A stretch of 46,763 nucleotides of DNA from Desulfobacterales bacterium. Its GTDB lineage: Bacteria > Desulfobacterota > Desulfobacteria > Desulfobacterales > C00003060. A model generated the notes under the pieces. It was not told where the DNA came from. It worked only from the letters and a program-made list of their open reading frames with translations, and searched no databases. The translations under genes were made by a program, and so were the position numbers. This document shows, one piece after another, positions 25,033-34,284 of this stretch (its first letter is position 1; every line of letters begins with the position of its first letter). The stretch lies in assembly GCA_023129535.1 (NCBI GenBank), contig JAGMBW010000162.1:1-46763 (forward strand), read 5' to 3'.

Positions 25033-25159
25033 ACAAAATACCTTTTTAACCATAAACCAGGGTCATTCTTATGGCCAGATTTTACAATGGAAGCCCTTTT
25101 GTGTCAATATAATAAAGCCTCATTAGACCATCTTACCCGGTTCGATGAGCTTATACAGC

Positions 25160-25188
25160 TTGATTTGTATAGGCAGTTCTGATACAAT
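25160..25188 (+). promoter_or_regulatory. Promoter for the SLBB/YjbH-like genes
   Basis: -35 TTGATT (25160-25165), a 17-bp spacer and -10 TACAAT (25183-25188). The start site would be near 25195, giving a leader of about 70 nt to the GTG start at 25266. Confidence 0.55.
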
Positions 25189-25265
25189 CCCCAAGAATAC
25201 TATTTTATTCCCAAAGGCTTCTTTCTGGCTGAAAGCTCAAAGACAAACCCCAATGGAGGAAATGA

Positions 25266-28007
25266 GTGGTGATCAGACAACAGTTTACGTATAGGGCCGG
25301 GCTTAAGGTACTTTTTGTAGCTTCTTTCTTAATCCTCTTCTTTTGCCCGGTTAAGGTGTGCCAGGCCGTCGAGCTTTACAAGATCCCGTCATCGTATACG
25401 GGAGTTAAAAAACTTTTTGACAAGGAGAAGGCACGAAAAGAAAAAGAGCCAGAAAAAATTAAATTAAAGGAAGAAGAAATAGAAGCCAGAAGAAAATTGC
25501 CTCCCGAGAAAATCCAGGCACTGACCCCTGGGGAAATCGAGTCACTGACTCCTGAGGAAATACAGCCCCTTACCCCCGGAGAATTGAGAGCATTCTTGCC
25601 GGAACAATTGCGATTATTCTCTGAGCAACAACTCAGGGCTATCCCCGCAAACGGGCTCTGGGCCCTTAGCAGGGAACAGCTTTTGGCTCTTGCTCCAAAC
25701 CAGATTCAGGCCTTTACCCCGGAACAGGTAAAGGCCCTTTCATTTGAACAAAAAAGAATCTTATTCAGAGAAGTAAGATCAGATTTTGAAAAATTTGTGG
25801 CCGGGGTGCTCCCTGAAGAGATATCTCCAATGGTGAGTCAGTTTGGATACGATTTATTTAGAAAGAGAGATCAAGCCTTTTTGCCGTTTGAGTATGTTCC
25901 TGTCTCTCCCGAGTATGTGATTGGCCCGGGCGATGAGATAAAAATAAATCTATGGGGAAAGGTGGAAGAAGAATACCTTCTTGAAGTAGACAGGGATGGT
26001 AAAATAACAATTCCCTCCGTTGGCGTCCTTTCTACAGCCGGCCTGACCTTTAAAGAACTCAAGGAGGTTTTAAGAAAAAAGTTCCAACAATATTTTTCCG
26101 GTTGCTCCGTAAATGTTACCCTGAGCCGCATACGCACCATAAGGATTTACGTGGTGGGAAAGGCCAAAAATCCTGGCACTTACAATGTTTCCGGCATGTC
26201 AACCTTGATTAATGCGCTTTTTCTGACAGGCGGCCCGAGCAAGATTGGCTCCATGCGACACATTCGGCTTATCAGAAATCATCAGCTAATAACTGAACTC
26301 GATCTGTATGATTTTATCCTGAAAGGGGATAAATCAAAGGATGCCAGATTGGAACCGGGTGATGTGATTTTTATTCCATCCATAGAGGATCTGGTTGCTG
26401 TTGTAGGAAACGTAAAAGATCCGGCTATTTACGAGCTGAAAGATGAAACAAGATTAATGGACCTCCTCGAATTGATTGGTGGTATTAGCGCCACGGGCTA
26501 CCTGAGACGCATACAGGTAGAACGCATAGAAGATAGCCAGTTTAAGAAACTTATCGATAAAGACCTCTCCGAGTTTATTGAAGAAGATAACATTATCTTG
26601 AAAAATGGCGATATTATTAAAGTCTTTCCTGTTTCCACGGTTGTGGTGAACAAGGTGACCCTGAAGGGTAATGTGGTGCGCCCGGGGGATTATGAATGGC
26701 ACGAGGGAATGAAAATTAATGATATTATCCCATCCAGGGATTTGAAAGTGTTGAAGGAGGATACCCTGCTTGAATTTGCCAGGATCGAACGGCGGATCCC
26801 CCCTGATTTTCATCCTGAAGTTGTCCATTTTAATCTTGGCAAGGCCACAGAACAAGATCCACGGGAGAATGTCGAGCTAAAACCATTTGACGTGGTTACT
26901 GTATTTAATAAGTGGGAAGTGAAGGAAAAACCCGTTGTATGCATTGCAGGGGCAGTCAATATCCCAGACACGTATGAATACAGAGAGGGTATGAAGCTCT
27001 CAGACCTTATCAAGTTGGCAGGTGGGCTGAAAAGATATGCCTATAACCAGGCTGAACTCACTCGGGTTCATATCACCCGGGCCGGCCCTGTGACAGAACG
27101 CTCGGTCTTGGATATCTCCAGAAAGCCTGATAGAACCCCTGAGGAGGACACCACCTTGAGGCGTGATGATTACGTGTTCGTAAAAACTATACCCGATTGG
27201 CACCTCTACTACCAGGTCGCGGTTCGGGGTGAGGTTCGCTTCCCGGGAACCTATCCGGTTAAGAAAGGAGAGCGTCTGGCAGATCTGCTGGAACGTGCAG
27301 GCGGCTTTACTGAAAATGTCTACCTTAAGGGGAGTCTGTTTACGCGCAAGAGTGTGCAGGAAACACAGCAAAAAATGCTTGAAAAGGCAATCGACCGACT
27401 GGAGCAAGAAATTCTATCTGCCGCTGCAACCAAAACCGCCACAGCCTTTGCCGAAGAGGAATCCAGGATCTTAGAGGCACAAACAAGGCAGTATCGGGAG
27501 TTGATAAAAAAACTTCGCTCGGTCAGGGCGATCGGCAGGCTTGTTATCAGTATACAGCCTTTGAGCGTTCTGAGGGACACGCCAGCCAATGTTGAGCTCG
27601 AAGATGGAGATGAAATCTTTATTCCCTCAAGGCTCTCCACAATCAATGTCATGGGATCGGTTTATAATCCTTCCACCTATATTTACGACCCTGAAACCAA
27701 GATTGATTCCTATATCGAAGTGGCGGGCGGCCCCAGTGAAAATGCAGATACTGACAGGACCTATGTGATCAAGGTAGATGGTTCGGCCCTCAGTCACAAG
27801 AAGATTAAAGGAAGTTTCTTTGGATGGAGCAACAAGACCTACCGGTGGGAAGTCAGCAGCCTTTCCAAGACCAAGCTCGACCCCGGGGACACCATTATCG
27901 TGCCGGAAAAATTTGACCGCCTGGCCCTGATGCGCAATATCAAAGATATCTCTCAAATGATATTCCAGATGGCCGTCACAGCAGGTGTCGTAGTGAATCT
28001 ATTTTGA
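25266..28007 (+). CDS. Large SLBB-domain polysaccharide export protein
   Basis: 913 residues. A signal peptide (about 1-34) is followed by a charged segment, then residues 79-166 form eleven exact 8-residue repeats of the type TPEQIQAL. The Poly_export (Wza-like) domain starts near 213 (YVIGPGDEIKINLWGKVEEEY), followed by several SLBB beta-grasp domains (for example around 292, 375, 460, 560, 640 and 790, many with GG.. or AGG.. turns), a coiled segment (about 700-750) and a C-terminal hydrophobic helix (MIFQMAVTAGVVVNLF). It is predicted to form a periplasm-spanning, outer-membrane-associated export channel. The GTG start has GGAGG upstream. It overlaps or adjoins the YjbH-like gene. Confidence 0.9.
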   Translation: MVIRQQFTYRAGLKVLFVASFLILFFCPVKVCQAVELYKIPSSYTGVKKLFDKEKARKEKEPEKIKLKEEEIEARRKLPPEKIQALTPGEIESLTPEEIQPLTPGELRAFLPEQLRLFSEQQLRAIPANGLWALSREQLLALAPNQIQAFTPEQVKALSFEQKRILFREVRSDFEKFVAGVLPEEISPMVSQFGYDLFRKRDQAFLPFEYVPVSPEYVIGPGDEIKINLWGKVEEEYLLEVDRDGKITIPSVGVLSTAGLTFKELKEVLRKKFQQYFSGCSVNVTLSRIRTIRIYVVGKAKNPGTYNVSGMSTLINALFLTGGPSKIGSMRHIRLIRNHQLITELDLYDFILKGDKSKDARLEPGDVIFIPSIEDLVAVVGNVKDPAIYELKDETRLMDLLELIGGISATGYLRRIQVERIEDSQFKKLIDKDLSEFIEEDNIILKNGDIIKVFPVSTVVVNKVTLKGNVVRPGDYEWHEGMKINDIIPSRDLKVLKEDTLLEFARIERRIPPDFHPEVVHFNLGKATEQDPRENVELKPFDVVTVFNKWEVKEKPVVCIAGAVNIPDTYEYREGMKLSDLIKLAGGLKRYAYNQAELTRVHITRAGPVTERSVLDISRKPDRTPEEDTTLRRDDYVFVKTIPDWHLYYQVAVRGEVRFPGTYPVKKGERLADLLERAGGFTENVYLKGSLFTRKSVQETQQKMLEKAIDRLEQEILSAAATKTATAFAEEESRILEAQTRQYRELIKKLRSVRAIGRLVISIQPLSVLRDTPANVELEDGDEIFIPSRLSTINVMGSVYNPSTYIYDPETKIDSYIEVAGGPSENADTDRTYVIKVDGSALSHKKIKGSFFGWSNKTYRWEVSSLSKTKLDPGDTIIVPEKFDRLALMRNIKDISQMIFQMAVTAGVVVNLF

Positions 28008-28037
28008 TTCCGGGGTCTTTATCCTTGCCGCGTACTG

Positions 28038-28203
28038 ATCTATCGTCATTCGTCATTCGTTATTCGTTATTCGTTATTCGTTATTCGAAAGTCGTTGTCC
28101 TCTTCGTGTATAAGGTTCTCCGTTTCTTGTCCTTACTGCCTACTACTTACTGTTTACTGGTCACCGCCTGCTGCGTACTCCTTACTGCTTACTTCTTACT
28201 CTT
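28038..28203. repeat. Two 7-bp arrays at the 5' end of the YjbH-like gene
   Basis: The first array (28038-28088) is CATTCGT/TATTCGT units. The second (about 28131-28203) is ten units related to CTGCTTA/CTACTTA/CTTCTTA. The second lies inside the signal-peptide coding region. Confidence 0.85.
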
Positions 28204-30208
28204 TGCGCCCCGCTGCCTTGCCGGCGACAAGCCCTTTAACAACGCCTCCAACTGGGGAGGGACCGGCCTCATGGAGATCCCTACTGCCAGGATCTTAGAT
28301 GACGGTGAAATTCGTGCAGGTGTTGCTCATGCCTATCCGTACAGATGGTATAGTGGGGCCATGGGGATCTTGCCAGGCCTGGAAGTTGACTTCAGGCTGA
28401 CCGAGCTTCTTAACATGCCGATAGACAAGCCTGGCTGGAAAGGTTATGGCAACTACAAGGACAAGTGTCTCGATTTTAAGTATCAGATCCTTCCCGAAAG
28501 TAAGCCCCTGCCTGCTATTGCGATTGGCTTTCACGACTTCCACGGCACCGAGCTCTTTCCGGCCAAATACCTTGTTTTGAGCCGCCAGATCTTTCCCTTT
28601 GATCTTACTGTCGGAATCGGCGACGATCGATTAAAAGGGGCAAGCTCTTTGCCCTTTCTGGATAAACTGGATATATTTCAGGATTTCGGCATGTTTGGTG
28701 GAATAGAACTGGCCCTGACCGACCGTCTCAACATCATGGCAGAGTATAACCCCATAGAATACGAGAAAGACAAAAAGGTGGCAGTTAAAGGAGGCGCTCG
28801 TTCTAAATTCAACTTTGGTCTCCGGTTCAAAGTCCTTAAAGGAATTGACCTGGGACTTTCTTACCAGAGGGGAGATACCATGGGGATGATGCTCCACGTA
28901 CAAACCGAACTGGGCAGGCCACTCAGGCATAAGAGGCTGGATCACCCACCGCTTGCTCCGGTTGATACCAGGCCGTTTGCAGAGCGAAACAAAAAAAGGA
29001 TGGTCGATGAATTGCAAAGGGCCATCCATCAAAAGGGGTTTAGCAATGTAAAGGTCTACACGGACGGGACCGATGTCACTGTTGAATTTGAAAACACTAA
29101 GTACCTGTCAGACCAAAAGGCAATTGGCAGGGTCCTTAGGACGGCACTTCTTTATTCACCTAAAGAGACACGCAAACTGATTGTCATTTCCAAAAGGTTA
29201 AATCTGCACGTTCTGAAGGTATCTGTGCGTCGAGAAATTGTTTCTGATTATTTTCAGGGAAAGATAACTCCGGAAACATTCTCAAAGCTGATCGATGCAG
29301 AAATAGCCAGAAGTGACCCAAAAGGCAGGAATAGCTCTGAATACACATACTCCAGAGAATATGCCGGAATGGATCTCTTTTTGGGTTTTAAGCCAGATTT
29401 TGAACCATACCTGAATGATCCTTCTGGATTCTTCAAGTATCGTTTGAGCATAAAACCGTTCATTAAGGAATACCCGTGGGATGGCGGCATGGCCTATGCC
29501 CGTTACAGCCTCCCCCTCTATTCTAATATAAGTACCAGCCTTCCCCCGCCTCCGGAAGATGCTATCAGAAGCGACCTTGTAGACTATGGCGGAACGGATT
29601 ATACGTTCGACAGATTGTTGTTCGAGCAGATTGCCCACCTAACCCGGCGCACTTTTGGCAGGATAAGCGTTGGGTATTTTGAACACATGTTTGCTGGTAT
29701 TGGCGGAGAAATCCTCACCTTTCTGGGAGACGGGAAACTCGCTTTGGGGCTCGAAGGAGACTGGGTAAGGAAACGAAAGGCGGCCACGCTGCTCCAGCTT
29801 GAGGATCTGCAAGCACATTCTCTACTCGGAAACATTTACTATTCGATTCCCGGGCTTAACACGGTTTTATGTGCGCAGTACGGGGAATTCCTGGCCAAGG
29901 ACAGGGGGTGGAGATTGACGGTAAGCAGAGAATATGACACCGGAGCTGTTGCCGGTGCGTGGTATAGTATCACGGACACAGACCACCTTACAGGCTTTAA
30001 TCGCGGCTACCACGACAAAGGCTTCTTTGTGAGTTTACCACTCGAGATGTTCAAAACCACCAGTGATCCTCGAAGATACCAGTATTCTGTATCGCCCTGG
30101 ACCAGGGATGTAGCCCAGACTATGCGACACACCACGGAGATTTACGGAACGAATGTCGGCTTGATGCCCTTTAGATTCAAGCATAATATCAAGGAATTGA
30201 GGGATTAG
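28106..30208 (+). CDS. YjbH-like outer-membrane exopolysaccharide protein
   Basis: 700 residues from the GTG at 28106; a TTG at 28004 overlapping the SLBB stop codon is the alternative. The signal peptide (MYKVLRFLSLLPTTYC...APRCLAG) precedes the family-typical NNASNWGGTGLMEIPTARILDDGEIRAG. A beta-strand-rich barrel follows with alternating aromatic residues (for example WRLTVSREYDTGAVAGAWYS). Most of the hydrophobic core of the signal peptide is encoded by a 7-bp array, and the last residues (KELRD) lie in another array. YjbH family members accompany exopolysaccharide secretion; pairing with an SLBB protein supports a joint outer-membrane role. Confidence 0.85.
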   Translation: MYKVLRFLSLLPTTYCLLVTACCVLLTAYFLLFAPRCLAGDKPFNNASNWGGTGLMEIPTARILDDGEIRAGVAHAYPYRWYSGAMGILPGLEVDFRLTELLNMPIDKPGWKGYGNYKDKCLDFKYQILPESKPLPAIAIGFHDFHGTELFPAKYLVLSRQIFPFDLTVGIGDDRLKGASSLPFLDKLDIFQDFGMFGGIELALTDRLNIMAEYNPIEYEKDKKVAVKGGARSKFNFGLRFKVLKGIDLGLSYQRGDTMGMMLHVQTELGRPLRHKRLDHPPLAPVDTRPFAERNKKRMVDELQRAIHQKGFSNVKVYTDGTDVTVEFENTKYLSDQKAIGRVLRTALLYSPKETRKLIVISKRLNLHVLKVSVRREIVSDYFQGKITPETFSKLIDAEIARSDPKGRNSSEYTYSREYAGMDLFLGFKPDFEPYLNDPSGFFKYRLSIKPFIKEYPWDGGMAYARYSLPLYSNISTSLPPPPEDAIRSDLVDYGGTDYTFDRLLFEQIAHLTRRTFGRISVGYFEHMFAGIGGEILTFLGDGKLALGLEGDWVRKRKAATLLQLEDLQAHSLLGNIYYSIPGLNTVLCAQYGEFLAKDRGWRLTVSREYDTGAVAGAWYSITDTDHLTGFNRGYHDKGFFVSLPLEMFKTTSDPRRYQYSVSPWTRDVAQTMRHTTEIYGTNVGLMPFRFKHNIKELRD

Positions 30209-30248
30209 GGAATTAAGAATTGAGGAATTCAGGAATTGAGGGATTTAG
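30192..30248. repeat. 8-bp array at the end of the YjbH-like gene
   Basis: Units such as GGAATTGA, GGGATTAG, GGAATTAA and AGGAATTC. The array includes the stop codon of the gene. Confidence 0.8.
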
Positions 30249-30306
30249 ATCCGCAGATTACACGGATTACACGGATTTACAATGATATAGTCAATCTTAC
30301 GTATAG

Positions 30307-30456
30307 TTAGTGCCTGAACGAAAACCGGTGAATTTCCTTACAAATCCCCCTTTTGTAAAGGGGGATTTAGGGGGATTTCAATCGATTGCCAAAATCCCCC
30401 ACGGCCCCCCTTTTTCAAAGGGGGGAGATTTGGAGGGTTTTCGTTCAAGCACTAGT
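30307..30456. mobile_element. MITE-like element of about 150 bp with 20-bp terminal inverted repeats
   Basis: The left end TTAGTGCCTGAACGAAAACC (30307-30326) and the right end (30436-30455), whose reverse complement is CTAGTGCTTGAACGAAAACC, match at 18 of 20 positions. The interior holds CCCCCTTTT/AAAGGGGG palindromes (a CCCCCCTTTTTCAAAGGGGGG-type repeat common in bacteria). No coding capacity. Confidence 0.65.
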
Positions 30457-30500
30457 TAATAATCTGCGAAATCTGCCCCAATAAACACAACAAACACAAA

Positions 30501-30532
30501 AGGCCGAAGGAGAAATCTGACTCCTTCGGCCT
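30501..30532 (-). terminator. Rho-independent terminator of the CFI-box protein gene
   Basis: A perfect 12-bp stem AGGCCGAAGGAG/CTCCTTCGGCCT with an 8-nt loop lies 24 bp past the stop codon. On the minus strand it is followed by the T-rich TTTGTGTTTGTTG. Confidence 0.85.
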
Positions 30533-30556
30533 GTGCGGTTTCAAGTAGTTGAACTA

Positions 30557-33500
30557 TTAATGATGCGTCGCCGTGCTGTGATGACTCGGACTTATGTGAT
30601 GACTCGGCGTGACAGGCGGGTGGTAAGGGGCCAGGTGATGGCTCGTGGTCTCTTCCCCTGGTTCATGAGGTTGCTCAGGTTCCGGGGTTTCGTGAGAGGT
30701 GGAAAACCCGAGCACGCCAATTCCTGAATCATCTCCAGACAATGCGCCTGCAATGATTGCAGCCGCAGCCGCAGCCGAAATACCAGCCACTGCTGCAGCG
30801 CTAATCCCAGCGGCCCCACCTGCCCCGGCTCCTGCGGCTTCAGCACCCACCCCGGCTGCAGCTGTGCCACCCTCTGCCAGACAAACAGATTGGCCAAGAA
30901 AAAGAGTCAGGGTCAAACAAAGTAGCAGAACAGTCAAATACTTAAACATACTGCATCCTTTCTCCCGGCACCGCCAGTACACAACAGTCAACAGGACGAA
31001 CATGGCAAGACCAAGCAGCATGGCCATTGACCATCCCAGCCCGGCATGTAGCATGACATAGCTCATCCCAACGACAGGCGCCAGTCCCACACGCACCGCT
31101 GCTTTGAGGGTGTCATGCTTTGAGATAAAATCAGCTATTGGCGGCGAGAATCTGTAATATGCATTTACAAAGGTCTGGCCGATTTGATGCGGCATCAGGT
31201 ACACATCCCTGAAATCCCTCAGTATTTCCACAGAGGCCTCAAAAGGAGATCCATAAGCCGCTGTGGCTATAAAGCACCCCCCCCCGCCGCCGTCACCAAC
31301 AGGAGCAGCAGCAGGCACAGAGACGCTCCCGCCCGAAAACGATGACAAATGGTTAAGCGCTACACCAACCGTATAGGTAGTCTGGGTGGCTCCGGCAGTC
31401 TGAGTATAGGTCTTCCCACCCGGAACGAGAGTCACGTCATAGTTTCCTCCGACAAGAAGCCATGACTTAAGAGTATCCTTATTCACGGTCCAATCAAGCT
31501 TATCGGCAACACCGGCCTTTTCGGCTTTATTCTTGTTTGGATCGAGATAGTAGATCGTCGGTATTATATTGGCAGTTATAACAGGTTTAAGGAAAGCGTT
31601 CTTACCAAGTGATAACTTCATGCCGGGATCCAGCGGGTTGCCCATCTCAAATACCACTGCACCCTTCTTAAGGTTAGGATAATCTTCCAACGCCTTGGCC
31701 GAAGCAACCTGACATGGTGGGTTGATAATTCCGGTGTAGGCGACCCCATTAGATTTTACTGTAGTACCCGCCGCAAAGCCGACACTCGCCGTAACGCTGT
31801 TTTTCTCTGTCACAGTGGAAAAAGCAGCACCACTGAGGGTGAATGGGACGGGAATTGTCCCAAGGGTACCCGACAAGTCCACCCCCACGGTAAGGGTGGC
31901 ACCGGCCGCGACAGTCGTCAAATCTATCGGCGCATACAGTATAAATTTGGCTGTGCTTATCGGATTAGTGTTGCCTATTCCGTTTGTTACCCGGATATCG
32001 TAAGTCGCGGCTGTATAGGCTGGAGTGGCGCTGGGCACAGTAGCTGTAAGTTCAGTAGAACTCACGGGTACAACCTTGGTCAGTGCAATGGTTCCGGCAT
32101 CTGCCGCGAGCACAACGCTCATCGCTCCTTCGAAATTTTTACCGGTAATAGTCACGGGGATGTCTATTGTGTTTGGCCCCATACCCGGGCTGATACCCGT
32201 CACGTCGGGAAAGGGCTTAGATGCATCTACCGTGACCTTATAAGTAATATCATCCGTCGTTAAGTCAGATGTGCCGTTTGCATTGATCACCATCAGGTTG
32301 TAAGTCCCTTGAGGGGCCCCTTTCGGCATATTAACATCGATTGTAATGGAAGTGCTCGTTGCCTCGCTCGAAAGCTCAAATCCTGCACCGGTAGTTGACT
32401 CTATAAACCTGACAGTATTGTTTGCTCCCTCGATAAAACCCGTGCCTGTGATTTCGATCGGAACCACGGCCGTATTACGTCCGAACGCAGGAGATATACT
32501 GATTATGGTCGGTGCTGCTGCAGCCTGAACGTAGACAGTTCTCGTGTACGTATTGTCTGTTTCGTCAGACTCAGTCACCTGGGTGTTTACATCCACCACA
32601 AGTGAAAGGGTCTGCGATCCGGAAGAGGCAAAGATATATTGCGTGTCTATGTCTTGATCGTAGTAGCCGCCTGCTAGGGTGGTCGTCAGACTGTAAATCT
32701 CGGCTTCGTCTGCATAAAGCACTACGGTGTGAGCGACCGCCGCGGTTTCACTGGTATTTTGCCAGGAAATGTCAATATAGGCGGCCTGCCCGGCAGTGGG
32801 TGTATAGTCTGTGGTGGTTCCTGATTGGTTCGAAACGACTATAGGGCTATCCCAACCTGGGGGGGTATATGGCTTTAGATTGACTACATCGCCACGAACA
32901 TTGATCGTCCGTGTGTATGTATATTCTTGCGCATCGCCATCGGCCTGGACACCCAGGGTAAGGGTGTGATTTCCTGAAGAGGTAAAGATGTATGACCAAT
33001 CTGTTATTGCACGATATGTGTTCGGGTTTGTAAGATAGGCATTCGCGTCGATTATCAAGTTGCCATCCAAATATACATTCGCGGTGTAGATTCCCGCATC
33101 CGCAGCAGCATCACCAATATTCATCCACGCAAAATTGACGTATGATATCTCATTTACATAGATGTCGGAATCGCTGGTAGCCCCCGTGGCACTGGAAACC
33201 ACGATTTTGTCCGACCAGCCTGTGGGTTTATAGGGCCGCAAATGAGCTTTGCTGTCCGATTGAACAGTAACTGTCCGTGTGTATTTGCTTTCATCTGCGA
33301 CCGTTCCTCCTGCCTCGATCTCAACTCTAAGGGTGTGGTTCCCTGAAGTCTCAAACGCATATTCGAAGCTTGTATCTAATTTCATCCAGTTACCAGCCGC
33401 CAACTGACCAGCATCTACCTGGGTGTAAGTGACCTCCTGTCCATCGATGTAAAGTCGCGCCGTGTGTGCCACGGCAGCCGAACCACCAAAATTTTTCCAG

Positions 33501-33715
33501 GCAAAGTTAATGTACACCTGCTCCATCTGGGTGACAGCACCGGTGTACCCGTAATTTGTGCTGGAGTCCATGACCACAATCTCGTCAGCCCACGCGGCTG
33601 GCTGAACTGGCCGCAAGTTAGAATCAGCGGCCCGAGCAAACCCCTGGCACACCAAAAGAGATGTGGCAACCACCATAGCCAACAGAATCAAGCCGTGTGA
33701 CCTATAGTTCTTCAT
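30557..33715 (-). CDS. Large secreted/anchored CARDB-IPT protein with CFI-box and fused His-rich tail
   Basis: 1052 residues. A signal peptide (about 1-29) leads to three CARDB-like adhesion modules, each opening with LRPVQPAAWADEIVV, LRPYKPTGWSDKIVV or LKPYTPPGWDSPIVV. Two IPT/TIG domains follow (TIISISPAFG, VTGISPGMG), then a beta-rich region, a Gly5 linker, and the CFI-box region from Cys814 (CFIATAAYGSPFEASVEILRDFRD) with hydrophobic segments for anchoring. Residues 923-1052 look like a separate small secreted protein: own signal peptide (MFKYLTVLLLCLTLTLFLG), Ala/Gly-rich helix and a His-rich end (HHLAPYHPP, SHHISPSHH). AAAGGA precedes Met923 (30949), so internal initiation is possible. 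Predicted cell-surface adhesion or matrix role. Confidence 0.82.
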   Translation of the reverse strand: MKNYRSHGLILLAMVVATSLLVCQGFARAADSNLRPVQPAAWADEIVVMDSSTNYGYTGAVTQMEQVYINFAWKNFGGSAAVAHTARLYIDGQEVTYTQVDAGQLAAGNWMKLDTSFEYAFETSGNHTLRVEIEAGGTVADESKYTRTVTVQSDSKAHLRPYKPTGWSDKIVVSSATGATSDSDIYVNEISYVNFAWMNIGDAAADAGIYTANVYLDGNLIIDANAYLTNPNTYRAITDWSYIFTSSGNHTLTLGVQADGDAQEYTYTRTINVRGDVVNLKPYTPPGWDSPIVVSNQSGTTTDYTPTAGQAAYIDISWQNTSETAAVAHTVVLYADEAEIYSLTTTLAGGYYDQDIDTQYIFASSGSQTLSLVVDVNTQVTESDETDNTYTRTVYVQAAAAPTIISISPAFGRNTAVVPIEITGTGFIEGANNTVRFIESTTGAGFELSSEATSTSITIDVNMPKGAPQGTYNLMVINANGTSDLTTDDITYKVTVDASKPFPDVTGISPGMGPNTIDIPVTITGKNFEGAMSVVLAADAGTIALTKVVPVSSTELTATVPSATPAYTAATYDIRVTNGIGNTNPISTAKFILYAPIDLTTVAAGATLTVGVDLSGTLGTIPVPFTLSGAAFSTVTEKNSVTASVGFAAGTTVKSNGVAYTGIINPPCQVASAKALEDYPNLKKGAVVFEMGNPLDPGMKLSLGKNAFLKPVITANIIPTIYYLDPNKNKAEKAGVADKLDWTVNKDTLKSWLLVGGNYDVTLVPGGKTYTQTAGATQTTYTVGVALNHLSSFSGGSVSVPAAAPVGDGGGGGCFIATAAYGSPFEASVEILRDFRDVYLMPHQIGQTFVNAYYRFSPPIADFISKHDTLKAAVRVGLAPVVGMSYVMLHAGLGWSMAMLLGLAMFVLLTVVYWRCREKGCSMFKYLTVLLLCLTLTLFLGQSVCLAEGGTAAAGVGAEAAGAGAGGAAGISAAAVAGISAAAAAAIIAGALSGDDSGIGVLGFSTSHETPEPEQPHEPGEETTSHHLAPYHPPVTPSHHISPSHHSTATHH
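31277..31285 (-). repeat. G9 homopolymer tract in the CFI-box gene
   Basis: Nine consecutive C on the plus strand (G on the coding strand) encode the Gly linker directly before the CFI-box Cys814. A one-base slip would remove the anchor and tail from the protein. Confidence 0.8.
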
Positions 33716-34132
33716 TTTGCCCCTCCTACTTGTGTATGTTTGCCAGAAACCAAGGCCTACGCATCCATTTCCGACAAAAAAAATTCTCTAAGGCCGAAAG
33801 GCCCAACCCTGTTTGCCTGTTGCTGTCCACGTAACTTGTCAAAAAGTCAGAGTAGATCATGTTCTGTGAACATTTCCTGGATTCCCGCTTTCGCGGGAAT
33901 GACAGGAACTTACGTTAATTCGTCATTCCCGCGTAGGCGGGAATCCAGGAGGCTTACCCCCATTAATTGAGATGTTACATGTCCACCTGATAAATCGAAC
34001 GAAAACTTAAGAGTTAAAGGTGCCTACTAACAAGGTTTGGGGGAAAAGTCAATAGAAAATGTTACAGCATCCGTGTGAAATCCATCACGGTCAGCAAATC
34101 CCATCGGTTGGCAACGCCGCGCGTGAGAGTCT

Positions 34133-34284
34133 GTGCAAAAAATTTTCCGCTCGCAGGGCAAATGGTATGGCATTGCCACCCTAACTATGGCAGCCGCGCC
34201 GCCATGGTTGGGCCACCAGTGGCTAATTGTACCCTGAGCTATTCTTCCAGCCCGATTAAGGGGAAGAAACCAAGCAATTTTGCA
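34133..34284. other. Unassigned block with strong secondary-structure potential
   Basis: The outer stem TGCAAAA/TTTTGCA encloses a GCTC-AGGG/CCCT-GAGC stem, a TGGC/GCCA hairpin, a long hairpin (CCC-AAC-ATGGC paired with GCCAT-GTT-GGG, about 34179-34212), a GCCAC/GTGGC hairpin and a TTCTTCC/GGAAGAA hairpin. It does not match a riboswitch or ncRNA class I can name. It may be part of a decayed insertion sequence. Confidence 0.35.

Noticed and set aside
33720-33860. Cyclic-di-GMP riboswitch in the leader of the CFI-box protein gene
   Set aside because: A GGCC-TTTC-GGCC hairpin and GGCAAAC segments are present, but the conserved GEMM core and tetraloop-receptor pattern are not.
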